Source: Dipteronia dyeriana
Lineage: Eukaryota > Streptophyta > Magnoliopsida > Sapindales > Sapindaceae
Assembly (NCBI GenBank): GCA_032871835.1
Contig: CM065301.1
Span: forward strand, 29,892,405-29,956,404
Reading direction: 5' to 3'
DNA length: 64,000 nt
Numbering within the stretch: the first letter of the stretch is position 1; each line of letters starts with the position of its first letter. A program made the position numbers and the translations under genes. Below the pieces are notes generated by a model, which did no database searches, had not been told where the DNA came from, and worked only from the letters and a program-made list of their open reading frames with translations. This document shows, one piece after another, positions 49,655 to 61,400 of this stretch.

Positions 49655-50520
49655 TTAGGGTTTGAAACGAAATCCAAATGTTGTTTGAATCTGTAATTGT
49701 TTTTGTGTTTGTGGGTTTGGACTGTTCGTATATGATATTTGTTTTTGTTTTTGAATATGGAATTTTGTAGGCAGGCCTGCAAGGGTCTCAGTTGTTTGAA
49801 TGTTGTTTGAATGTGGAATTGTTTTTGTGTTTGTGGGTTTGTACTGTTCGTATATGATATTTGTTTTTGTTTTTGAATATGGAATTTTGTAGGCAGACCT
49901 GCAAGGGTCTCAGTTGTTTGAATGTTGTTTGAATGTGGAATTGTTTTTGTGTTTGTGGGTTTGGACTGTTTGAATATGATATTTCTTTTTGTTTTTGAAT
50001 CTGGAATTTTTTAGGTCTCAGTTGTTTGAATCTGGAATTGTTTTTGTGTTTGTGGGTTTGGACTGTTTGAAGTTGGGTTTACTGTATATTACAAATTCGA
50101 TGCCATTTTCTACTACTGTTCAAGTTCAGGTTTAGATTTGTTTTCTGACATTTAAAATTCTGCCTCTGTTTCAATAGTGTTTTTCTTTTAATTGTAATAT
50201 AATTGTAAAAACAAATCAAAAATGGAAAAACATATTCTGTTTCACTGTTTGTTTGTTAAATGTGAAGGCAGTAAGGCAGATATATATAAATAGATGAAGC
50301 ATAGTGTTTGTTTGAATCTGGAATTGTTTTTGTGTTTGTGGGTTTGGACTGTTTGAATATGGCATTTCTTTTTGTTTTTGAATCTGGAATTTTTTAGGCA
50401 GACCTGCAAGAGTCTCAGTTGTTTGAATATTGTTTGAATCTGTAATTGTTTTTGTGTTTGTGGGTTTGAACTGTTTGAATATGGCATTTTTTTTTGTTTT
50501 TGAATATGGAATTATGGCTT
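49655..50520. repeat. Approximately 122 bp tandem and dispersed repeats inside the hAT element
   Basis: The unit contains GGAATTGTTTTTGTGTTTG and GCAGACCTGCAAGGGTCTC. Full units begin at about 49771 and 49893, with partial units at about 49985-50060 and 50300-50500. They lie in what looks like the first intron (about 49597-50569) of the BED gene. Confidence 0.85.
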
Positions 50521-50577
50521 GGTAAGTCTTGAATTGTATTGAAATTAAATTTTATATGTTGTTTTACAGCAAAATCT

Positions 50578-51158
50578 ATGGATTCAAGTTCAAACAATGA
50601 CGTTATTCCAAGTTTGGGAGAGGAAGAGGAAGGTAATGACACTATGGAGCCAGTGGAGGCAAATAGCAGGTCTAATACCCCGACTGGGAGTGGTCAAGAT
50701 CAAAAAAGAAAGCGCACTTCCGCTGTGTGGTCTTCGTTTGTGATTGTAGGAAAAAATGCACAGGGAAAAGAACATTGTAAGTGCAAATATTGTGGAAAGC
50801 AATACATTTGTGAAGGCACTCATGGTACAGGTAACATGAAACGTCATATAGAGTTTCAATGTCCTAAGATAATGATGCATGACCCTCTTCCGAATGTAGC
50901 AGAAGCCTTAGTTTGCAGTCGTGATTGGATACTTGGAAATGGAGGTAATGATTTTACCGTGACTTTGATAACTGTATTGTTGATTTCACTTTTAATAATT
51001 GATATTTTTATTTAATTTTATATCACCTAATCATTATTGTAGAGAGTGCAATTTTGAAATGTGAAGAAATTACTAAAGACTTGTGGGAAATGGAGGATGA
51101 CAGTACTCCTGCTAGTACTCAAACAATGCATGACCAAAGTTCAATTCAAGGCTATTAA
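50578..51158 (+). CDS. Small BED-type zinc-finger protein of the hAT element
   Basis: Two coding exons, 50578-50944 and 51043-51158, join in phase across a GT..AG intron (50945-51042) to 160 residues with no internal stop. The start codon lies nine bases after a TTTTACAG acceptor, so a non-coding first exon is likely. An acidic N-terminus (residues 1-40) precedes a basic KRKR segment. The BED finger at about residues 60-100 shows the CKYCGK pair and the later RHIEFQC His/Cys ligands. In full hAT transposases this finger binds the transposon ends and is followed by a long catalytic domain and a dimerisation region. Here both are absent, so the protein could act as a repressor or DNA-binding partner, or be a deletion product. 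It is encoded on the + strand, opposite to the surrounding element G. Confidence 0.7.
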
Positions 51159-52353
51159 ATACATATCCTGATCCATCAATTTCTTTGGACAACAATTTGG
51201 ACCAATTTGTGATTATGGATAACTGTATGGATTATTTATGGATTCATTTTTTTTTTAACTTTGTAATGATTATGGATAAGTGGATAACTATATTTGTCTT
51301 TCGGGATGACTGTATTTAATTTTATATTTGTTGTATTATTTAATGATATTAGATTGGATTAGATTGGATTTGATTGGATTTGATTATTAAAACTTATTAC
51401 TCTATAAGGTAATAAGGTTTGATGTATTTGTGTTAGATTAATATGATATTTTTTTTAAATGTTAGGTAAATGTGTTAAATGGGTTCGGGTTAAACGGGTC
51501 ACACGGGTCAAACCCGACCCAGTAAGACTCGATTAGATTATTAAACGTGTCACGGGTCAACCCGTTTAACCCGTGTATTTATTCGTGTCGTGTTGGGTTT
51601 CAGACGGTTAACCCGTTTAATTAAACGGGTCGTGTCGGGTTGATAGTTAATTCTATTCGGGTCGTGTCGGGTTGATGTCAACCCGACCCATGAACCCGAA
51701 TTGCCAGCCCTAATCGCCACCATAGTTGAGCAGAATCCCGAAGAAATGTGGGAGCATTGGTGATCCGTGTAGCGTCATCCCTAACTCCCTTGGCCTCAAA
51801 GTACTGTTCTAGGCCGAAGAGGAAGTTTTCCACTTCCATGGCGTTACGGTTACCGTTGAATCTGGATGGCTTAGGGATCTGGATGGCGCCCCATGTGCTC
51901 GTGCTAGAGGAGGCACCATTGCCAAAAGTTGGGTTGTTTTTTAACGAAGTCCATTCGGTGCGAACTTCATCCATCTTCACTCGAATGGCCCGTAACTCTT
52001 GCTCGACGAAGGTGCGAGTGTTGCAGACTTCTTGAGTGAATTGGTATATTTCCTCCCGAATGCTCTTCTGGAACTCTTGTAGCATTGCCTTGGTCGTCTG
52101 AGCGATTATAGCGTAATTGGTCTCTAGGCAATCGAGACGTTCGACCATGGTGCTCAAGGTGGCTTGCATTTCGGAGAGGATTTCATCAAGGACATCCACG
52201 CGAGATTCCAAAGCGTCCATGTACGGACCTTTGGACTTGCTACGCTTGGTGTGGGTGCGTTGCTCGCCATGACCACTCGCTTGCTCTTCCACTGTAGCAG
52301 CAACTTCGCTATCGGAGGCCATGACTTGTGCTAGCTGTGGTTGCTTAACCAGG

Positions 52354-52365
52354 GCTCTGATACCA
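52354..52365 (-). other. Primer-binding site of element G
   Basis: The inverse complement reads TGGTATCAGAGC, the usual initiator-Met tRNA site, two bases from the LTR at 52368. Confidence 0.9.
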
Positions 52366-52367
52366 AC

Positions 52368-52874
52368 TGTCACGAGGTTAAATTTTACGTAGCTAACCCG
52401 TGCGGCACTTAGGCATATTCTGTGAGAAGGTTGCTAAGTAATCCTTACAAGAGAGATTTGAGAAAAGAGAGTAGAAGAGCTTGAATGGAAAACAAAGATT
52501 GTATAGCTATGATTGAAGCTTTACAATGCTTTGGATACTAGAATGCTTGGGTTTCTAAGATGATTTACAAATGAGGGGGGGTTAGCTATTTATAGGTGAG
52601 TCACCTCCTTAAGGAATGTTCTAGATTAATCTAGTCTAATAGTGGAGATTAAGTCTCCAGAATATTCTACACCTAGCTAGAATACTCTACATGTATTTAC
52701 ATACCTTTACAAGGTTCTAGATTATTCTACAACTGTCTAGCTAAGTACAAGAATGGTGTATAGAGGGTTGGGCTGCTAGAGACTTCCAGAAGCTTGACCA
52801 ATGCTAGAATTGTGGAGAAGTCTCTAGCATAGTTGTTGTCTTTGTTGGGCTCCTAGGCTTGACAGCTTGCGGGG
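52368..52874 (-). repeat. 5' LTR of element G
   Basis: It starts TGTCACGAGG on the + strand and matches 46900-47405. A 17 bp insertion and a deletion of about 20 bp distinguish it. The outermost bases corresponding to GCCGTGACA are lost at the junction with element H. Confidence 0.9.
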
Positions 52875-52889
52875 TGTTTGCCTTTTAGG

Positions 52890-52901
52890 GCTTTGATACC
52901 A
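52890..52901 (-). other. Primer-binding site of copia element H
   Basis: The inverse complement reads TGGTATCAAAGC, one base different from the standard site, and stands next to the H 5' LTR. Confidence 0.8.
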
Positions 52902-52904
52902 ACT

Positions 52905-53070
52905 TGAAAAATCAGAGATTTTATAAATGCTTAGCTCAAATGAGACTAATTAAGGCCTAGATCATTTCATTTATAGACTTGAAGACAAACTTGATAAGAA
53001 TACAATTGTATAGTAATGATGAGTCAAGAATTTTTTTTATGGATATGAACAAAACAAAATGACAAACTTG
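52905..53070 (-). repeat. 5' LTR of copia element H, partial
   Basis: It matches 32745-32910 and then diverges near GACAAACTTGCTGA. The remaining 125 bp of the LTR and the right target duplication are not recognisable. Confidence 0.75.
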
Positions 53071-54260
53071 CTGAGAGCCCGTATTCAAAATTCAAGTAAA
53101 TTACCAATTTTTCTTGATTAGTCAATATTCAAAATTCACCCAATAAAACAAACATACAACATCAAGTGTACGGTGCGGAAATATAAATAACACAAGATGT
53201 ATACGTGGAAACCCTCAAAATGGGAAAAACCACGGGCTGTTATGTGCGCCACACTCGGTCACAGAAATCCACTATATGAATAAAAGGTTACACCCTCAAG
53301 TGATTCTCGGACTCTCACTCTCGACAACCTCAGGCTATGGACACCGCCACTCGCCACTCGCCACTCACCACTCTTGGTTCAGTCCCTAGTGATATCCCCT
53401 GATACACTACTCTTGGCGTGAACGCCTCCTACTCTACCCCCTTGGGCCTTTTACAGTGGCACCCGACCAATTGCTTGCCAACCTTCCTCTGGTTGCAAGA
53501 CTTGAATTGTTTGTGCACTACACACTTAGTCACAAGACTTAACCTCAATGAAGAGTCAACAACCTATGTGAATATGTAAAAATATTCTAAATGCAAATAA
53601 TGTTAGGCAACACTAAATGTTTATCTAGAAATTAAATAATGTCACTAAGTGCAATTCCTAGATATCAATGTCTAAATGAATGTTCATAAAGACTTAACTA
53701 GATATAGTTATGCAACAAGATATCCTAGTTATCAAACAAAGTCATTTCAAAATATGTTGTCATTAAGCATGGCATGGTCATAAAATGCAATCAATATGAC
53801 TTAATTAGCTAGAGGCAACAATGACCTAAATGCTAGCTATCACAAAAGCCATATCAACACAAGTTGTCATTAAGCATGACAAGGACTATAATGCAATCAT
53901 AAAATGCAATCAATGAATCCTAAACAATATCTAAATGCAAAGCATAGAGATTTAGCTATGAGGGCAAAATGGTCACAAACCCTAGCTATCACAATTCAAA
54001 CCCCAAACATGTCATAACTTCAATAAATATGCAATTAATATGAAGAAATGCTAATTTAAGCAATAAATGACATGTCTTGGTAAGCTAGAACAATAAATGA
54101 ACAACAATGGTGGTTCTACTTACCAATCAATGAAAAACTCATGCTTGGAATGATGCTTGAAGGCAAGATGAAGATGGGTTTGGGATTTGGAGAGTCAAAC
54201 ACAAAGCTTGAAGGTTTCTCTTTCTAAGGGAGGTTCTCTCTCTAAAAATGTGTTCTTTGA
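53071..54260. other. Probable relic of another LTR element (- strand), no gene
   Basis: Read on the - strand, 53280-53120 contains a segment with CCGTGGTTTTTCCCATTTTG and CCACGTATACATCTTGTG. This wording is common near the LTR end of plant copia elements. The rest to 54240 is AT-rich with several short duplicated words (for example TTGTCATTAAGCATG at about 53758 and 53860). Boundaries and coding sequence are not visible. Confidence 0.35.
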
Positions 54261-54359
54261 GCTCTAAGAAGGCAAGGAAGAAGAAGAGAACATATATAAA
54301 GAAGCCCTACTCGAAACGGCATCGTTTTGGACAAAGGGCAATTGATTCCCGTCATGATC

Positions 54360-54585
54360 GCTGTGCATACCGCGGCCTAGGCAAGTGTCCAGACCGCGGT
54401 ACAGGCAATGTTCAGACCGCGGTAGAGCAAGCGGTGCATCACTGGGAAACTCCGCTTGGGAGACCGTTGTGCATGCAACGTGCACAGGCCGCGGTAGCAG
54501 CAACGAGCAACATCTGGAGAACACCGTTGTGCATACCGCGGTGGAGGCAATGCACAGGAAGCGGTCCCGACCGCGGTCAAGGGGA
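54360..54585. repeat. GC-rich cluster of CCGCGG palindromes
   Basis: Six CCGCGG sites occur at 54370, 54394, 54417, 54489, 54536 and 54571, in a context close to GACCGCGGTACAGGCAATG with a 23-24 bp period for the first three. Additional GCGGT half sites occur between them. The surrounding DNA is strongly AT-rich. Reading frames exist on both strands here, but none has recognisable protein features. Confidence 0.8.
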
Positions 54586-55981
<1,396 letters not shown>

Positions 55982-58420
55982 TTTTCCTGTAAAAAATATA
56001 ATTTCTAAGAAAGTACTGAATTGAAAATGAGATTGATGAACATTTTATATACAGCAAGTAGTTAGTGAGATACAGGTTGGAAAATTTTCATTAATTTTAC
56101 TTATTTCTTTAAGTGGAACATTTTCATATGATGATTTCGTTAGAAACTAACGAGTCTATATACACACAAAGTTTCCAAAGAATATGTATTCCTTTTTATT
56201 TTTTATTTTTGTGGGGAATTAATAATAATTAAGTGTACGTAGTGAAACTGCCATTCATTTGCCTTCTTATAGAAAAATATAATTAGGCAGACATTTAATA
56301 ATTGAAACTGGTGCTTGCTTGCTATGGGTTCTTTTGTATATATGTAATAAAGAAATGGTATGGGTGATTAAGCTTCGTAGATTCTGAGAATACCCAAGAC
56401 TATGAACACATTGCTAACTCATTGATTCACATGAATACAGAGAGAGTAAACATAAGAAATTTCATAACTGAAATTGTATTAATCAACTCAACACTATCAT
56501 CAAATCACTACAAAGCTCCAATATATAGGAGTAGGAAAATTGTATAAAAGGAAATAAATAAAATCACAATTTCAATCATCAAGCAGTAGGCATTCATCAT
56601 CTCTATGATTGGTCAAATCACATAAATTAAGCATATACCTTCATCATAGGTGATTGATGAAATTATATAAATCATGTTTTTGTCAACAACACGATTTATA
56701 CAATTCTCCCATAACTTGATCTTCATCAATACTTCTCTGCAGATTTTTTTTTTCATTCATTTGAAGAAGGAATTTTACCAATGGACAACCAGTAGAGTAT
56801 ATAAATGTTGATGAAGTTGAGGAATTCTGAAACAAGCTAAGCTAGTGGATAGCTGAAAAAGGGTTTAACAAGCTAGTAGATTGCTGAAAAAGGGTATACA
56901 TATTAAATAGGCAGCAGAAGTTGAGTTTCATTTCACATTACATGTTTATGTCTAGAATCTGAAACATAATATCTACACGTACAGTTGTTCATGCTTAAAG
57001 TTGGTCAAAACAAACACGGATTCAATTAAATTATAATGAATTCAACATGCACAATATGGTGCTATATATCTTTTGTTTTTACGAAATAGAAATCAAACAA
57101 AAGGTGATTATTAATTATTTGTCATTTTCAGCCAACTCTTCTAACAACAGGATTTGTATAGCTGTAGTATAGCTGTTGTATTTTTTATTTTTTTTGTCTG
57201 AAATGAATAGTTGAATCCAATTTAACTCTTCAAAAACAGGGCAGTAAAAAGTCAAACCATAGAGGATTCAAACTTGTTAGCATGACCCTCTATCAGCTAA
57301 TAAAATTGAATTAATGATCTTATATTTTCATTTGGTCACAAGCTACAATGCTACATGTGATGTTGATTTCGGCCAAGGAACTCTCTTGTAACAAATTTTG
57401 TAAAATATTTTCACAAATTCAAGGACAATTTTAGACGAATTTTAGAATAATCTGAATCTCTCTATTTCTACCAACCATGCTATGTCTAGGATTCATTTTC
57501 TTCAAATGTATAGACGCCAAGAAAAATGAGACTGGAAAAAAAAAATCCTAAAACTAGAAACCTTTAAAAACTATAATTCATGTTTACATAATTCTCAGAA
57601 AATGATCAAAGAGAAAATGTTCTGGAAAAAGCACCTTCATTGAAAAGTGTTTCTTCATAGAAAGAAGCATTGCCATGACATGTTAGTAAAACAATTATAG
57701 TAATCATATTGATAACTTCTGTGTTGGAACAAGAAATATAAAATTGTATAAACTTGTAAAGGCTGCTCCATTTTAAGATTTTTTTCTTTTGAATGAAACA
57801 TTGCCTGGTTATTCATCACATGTATGAAACCAATATTTTCTGCCATGATAAGCAAAATCGTATCTGAGAAATCAGACTAGCACTTGGAATACTTAAAGTT
57901 ATTCAAATTCAGGCGAACAATCCGGATGACAAAATTTCGTGTATACAATTCATGCAAAGGAGATTTTTGACATTTTTTGGGAGGTATCTATCGAATTTTT
58001 GAAAATTCGACCAACATTTGTAACGAATTTCGAAGCCATCCTGATCTGTTTGGTTCTCATTCAAAACACCAAATGATATTGTGTAGATGGGTCTACAAAT
58101 CCATTAAAGTTTCCAAACATAAGTACAGTAGTTTTAGTAAGGAAAAATGACACTTAATTGATCTTGTTATGTTTTGTTGAAGTGCTTTTTCACAGATTCA
58201 AGGTAGGCTAAAGAAAATTTCATCATAATTAAGGCAAATGAAACAGCAGCTCAAAACACCATTTATTATCTATTTGTGTTCGATTCTCAGTCACAAAACA
58301 GATCCCGGATCAGAAAAAGCGCATAAATAAAAGTTTTAGCGAACAGCTACCGAAGGAGATGACCCCTCACCTCAGTTTTCACATTATGTATCATACACAT
58401 TGGGAGAGCATTTTGGAACC
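55982..58420. other. Intergenic DNA, no gene seen
   Basis: This AT-rich 2.4 kb separates the peroxidase fragment from THFS. A duplicated phrase GCTGAAAAAGGGT occurs at about 56851 and 56884. Short frames such as 57655-57855 on the - strand lack recognisable features. A possible THFS poly(A) signal (AATAAA on the - strand) lies near 58262. Confidence 0.5.
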
Positions 58421-61400
58421 TTAAGACAGACCACAAACCTTTCCAGTTGCAGTGTCGATGTCAATATCATAAAAGCACGGCCTTGTTGGGAGCCCTGGCA
58501 TTGTACTCATCGTTCCAACTAAAGGATAAATGAATCCCGCCCCAATGCTAGCTCTTACATCCCTTATCGGTAAGACAAATCCCGTTGGGGCTCCCTTCTC
58601 AGCAGCATTGTCGGAAAATGAATACTGGGTTTTCGCCATGCAGATTGGCAAACCAGAAAAACCTTGCTTGGTGTACATCTCAATCTGCTTTTCAGCCTAA
58701 TTGAAGATTAAAAAAGAACTCAAATCAGTACACAAAGTTCTCTAGAGTCCACTCGTTTCGAAAATTTATAATATCTAGGCCCTGACTACGGTTAGGAAAA
58801 ACAGATAGTAAAACGTATACAAGATTTATCATTGTGTTAATATCACAAAAATGTAGTGGCGTTTCCCATAACAATTCTGAGTTTCTTCAACAGGATGGGA
58901 ATGGAGAGAGGTCATCGAACTATGTACGAAATGAATGAAGCTTTTACCTGCTCAGAGTACTCAACACCACTTGCACCATATGATCCTGCTATTGCCTCAA
59001 TTTTCTCCTTAATACTAATATCTAGAGGATATAAGAACTTCAGTGGCTGTGTCACGTTCTCACAAGCTTTTTGAACTGCAACTCCAAGGTCGACCTGAAA
59101 ATCATTTCACAAAACATTTAGTCAATAGATGTTCTTTGAGTGTGATACATAAAAGCATTCTTGATTCGAAAAAGGAAACTGCAGAACATCAGAAATTCCT
59201 GATGGTTACAGAATGTCTAAAATTTTAAGAATTAGAAAGAAACTGTCAGGTTCGTTGCCGATAAAAGCTCTTTGAATTGTCCCGAGAAATACAATATGGA
59301 ACCCAAAACTTGGCCAATGTGAATTTTATTACTTTTTTAACTCGTATGTTAAAGTTATTCAATTACGTGGTTAAGGGAAAGTAGACAAAATCTAACAATG
59401 AGAAGTGACTAACTGCTCCTTTTCCACCGTGGGCATGGTGAGTACAAATCACCGCATCATATGCACCGGCAGCCAATGCTGCATTTCTAACTGCATTTAA
59501 TTCTGCTTCAGTATCAGTTGCGAACATGTTCACAGCAACCACAACATTTACACCATAGGCCTTTGTGTTTGAAATATGCCGAGCCAGATTTACACAGCCA
59601 GCTTCAACCATAGCCACATTCTCGTTAATGTAAGCACGGTCAAGAGGCTTCCCAGCAACAACTGCTGGCCCACCACCATGCATCTTCAAGGCCCTTATTG
59701 TTGCCACAATAACAGCACACTGAGGAGTTAAGCCACTATATCGGCACTTAATATTCATGAACTTTTCAGCTCCAATATCTGCACCGAATCCTGCTTCAGT
59801 GACTACAAACCCACCCGGTCCGACCAACTTCAGTGCAATCTTATCAGCCACAATAGAAGAATTTCCATGAGCAATATTTGCAAAAGGGCCAGCGTGAACG
59901 AGAACAGGGGTGCCTTCAAGGGTTTGCATCAAAGTCGGATGGATGGCATCTTTCATTAACACGGTCAAAGCACCTCCAACACCAAGATCGTCAGCAGTTA
60001 TAGGATCCCCAGCCTTGCTATTTCCAATAACCATTTTTCCAAGCCTCTCTCTCATATCAGCTAGAGATGTTGTGAGGGCCAAAACTGCCATTATCTCACT
60101 AGCAACTGCAATATCAAATCCCGTTTCCCTCACCATCCCCTTTTCTTCAGGACCCTGGCCAATAGTAATCTTCCTTAAGAATCGATCATTTACATCCATC
60201 ACTCTCCTCCATGTGATAGAATCTGGGTCAATATCAAGCCGAGCAAACTTTTTAACTTCTTCTGGCGTAAGATCATCAGGCTTGGTCTTGGAGATACCAA
60301 GCTTATTCAGGCGCCTAAACATTATGTCACTGAAGCTCCGCTTTTTTTCTTTATTTGGTGGGCATAGTCGGTTCAACAGAGCCTTATCTGATTGGGTTGA
60401 CTCATGGAATATCCTGGTATCAATTGCAGCAGCAAGAAGATTGTTTGCAGCTGTTATTGCATGAATATCTCCTGTTAAATGAAGATTAAATTCATCCATC
60501 GGAATCACTTGACTGTAACCACCACCAGCTGCACCCCCTTTGATTCCAAATGTTGGTCCTTGTGATGGTTGACGCACGCAAGTGACAACCTATATCATAT
60601 CAGGGAAAGATGTCAGGGTTATGCCTAAACGAATCCCCTTTACCAAATAACGCATAGCCACCAGTCACATTCGAAAGTTGTGCAACAACAACAATCACAA
60701 TAATTATTTAAAACCCACTTATATCAAAAGAGAAAAAATGTAAAAGGAAAAATAGCTAACAGTCAGGACAGATTCATCTGCTAAGTCCGTTAAACAGATA
60801 CATACATAACAAAAACATAAAAGTCAAATTGCTAGAACCAACACTCACACAATTTCATTTTGTTTCTTTCTGTCTTGAACAGTTACTCAGTTTCCGGACA
60901 AAGTTACAAAAGAAGATCATTAAAAAGAGAGCTAGTTTTAAAAAAAAAAATAGCAAATTTTCATAGGAAAAAGCTTAAGCAACAAGCACCCCTCCATCTT
61001 TAACTAGTGGAAGGTTAAAGAAATTAATGCCCGGCTAAAGAAGACTCGAAGAGTAGCTAATATTCATGCAAGTAAATACTTTAATGATGATTCCTACATG
61101 TTAGTAACCTTCAAACCTAAAAGCTTGAACTTAAAGGTCCAACAATAATATTTAAGTACTCTAACACACGCTATGTGGCTCGAGCCCAAACACACAACAA
61201 ACTCAGATAACAAATAACAAATTCAAATAAGCACGTGGGGACTTGAACCCAGTACTCCTAGGACAAGCAAGCTCTAATACCATATTAGTAACTATCAAAC
61301 CTAAAAGTTTAAGTTTATAGAAAAGGGTCCAATAATAGTATTTATGCATTCTAACGCTACATAAGAATTGTTGGATGTTATTTAGACTATATTTAATCTT

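Larger units (their letters stand above)
48787..51712. mobile_element. hAT-type DNA transposon, 2926 bp
   Basis: The ends are TAGAGCTGGCAA and, inverted, TAGGGCTGGCAA, flanked by the perfect 8 bp duplication ATCGCCAC (48779-48786 and 51713-51720). Both features are diagnostic of hAT elements. Subterminal regions (48800-48970 and 51478-51700) are dense in ACCCG/CGGGT motifs, as expected for transposase binding sites. The interior carries a small spliced BED zinc-finger gene and repeats but no catalytic transposase domain, so the element is non-autonomous. Confidence 0.95.
47688..52322 (-). pseudogene. Gag-protease gene of element G, split by a hAT insertion
   Basis: The likely start codon is at 52322 (MASDSEVAATVEEQ). 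A coiled-coil-prone N-terminus (about 52200-51960) is followed by a Retrotrans_gag domain. It is cut after the QLWW motif at 51721 by the hAT element and resumes in the same frame at 48786 (HGDTIHPIRTWEDFKRELK). A zinc knuckle CFICDGTHWVRDC lies near 48280. The aspartic protease has its intact active site MLDTGATHNFIS at about 48090-48055, and the protein runs on to a stop at 47688. Stops near 48640, 48580, 48170 and 47916 disable it. The gag type resembles plant Ty3/gypsy elements. No polymerase follows. Confidence 0.82.
46900..52874 (-). mobile_element. LTR element G with gag and protease only
   Basis: Element G has two LTRs of about 510 bp (46900-47414 and 52368 to about 52874) with the short inverted ends TGTCACGG/CCGTGACA. 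A primer-binding site follows the right LTR and a polypurine tract the left, so it is oriented on the - strand. Between them lie a gag gene and an aspartic protease, but no reverse transcriptase, RNase H or integrase. It sits just upstream of the gag start of element H. The last 10 or so bases of the outer right LTR and the right target duplication are missing. It is itself interrupted by a hAT transposon (48787-51712). Confidence 0.88.
32745..53070 (-). mobile_element. Host copia element H (- strand), interrupted by nested insertions
   Basis: The 3' LTR (32745-33035), polypurine tract, RNase H, reverse transcriptase, integrase, gag, primer-binding site (52890-52901) and a partial 5' LTR (52905 to about 53070) occur in copia order on the - strand. 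They are spread over 20.3 kb because a copia element (35327-44812) and an LTR element (46900 to about 52874) are inserted. Removing these leaves about 4.9 kb, a normal size for a small copia element. Short LTRs of about 290 bp and similarity to RE1-type Pol suggest the Ale/Retrofit lineage. The possible target duplication on the left is TGACT (32740-32744). The right side is degraded. Confidence 0.85.

Noticed and set aside
59910..60464. 184-codon + strand frame
   Set aside because: It is the complement of the large THFS exon and has no features of its own.
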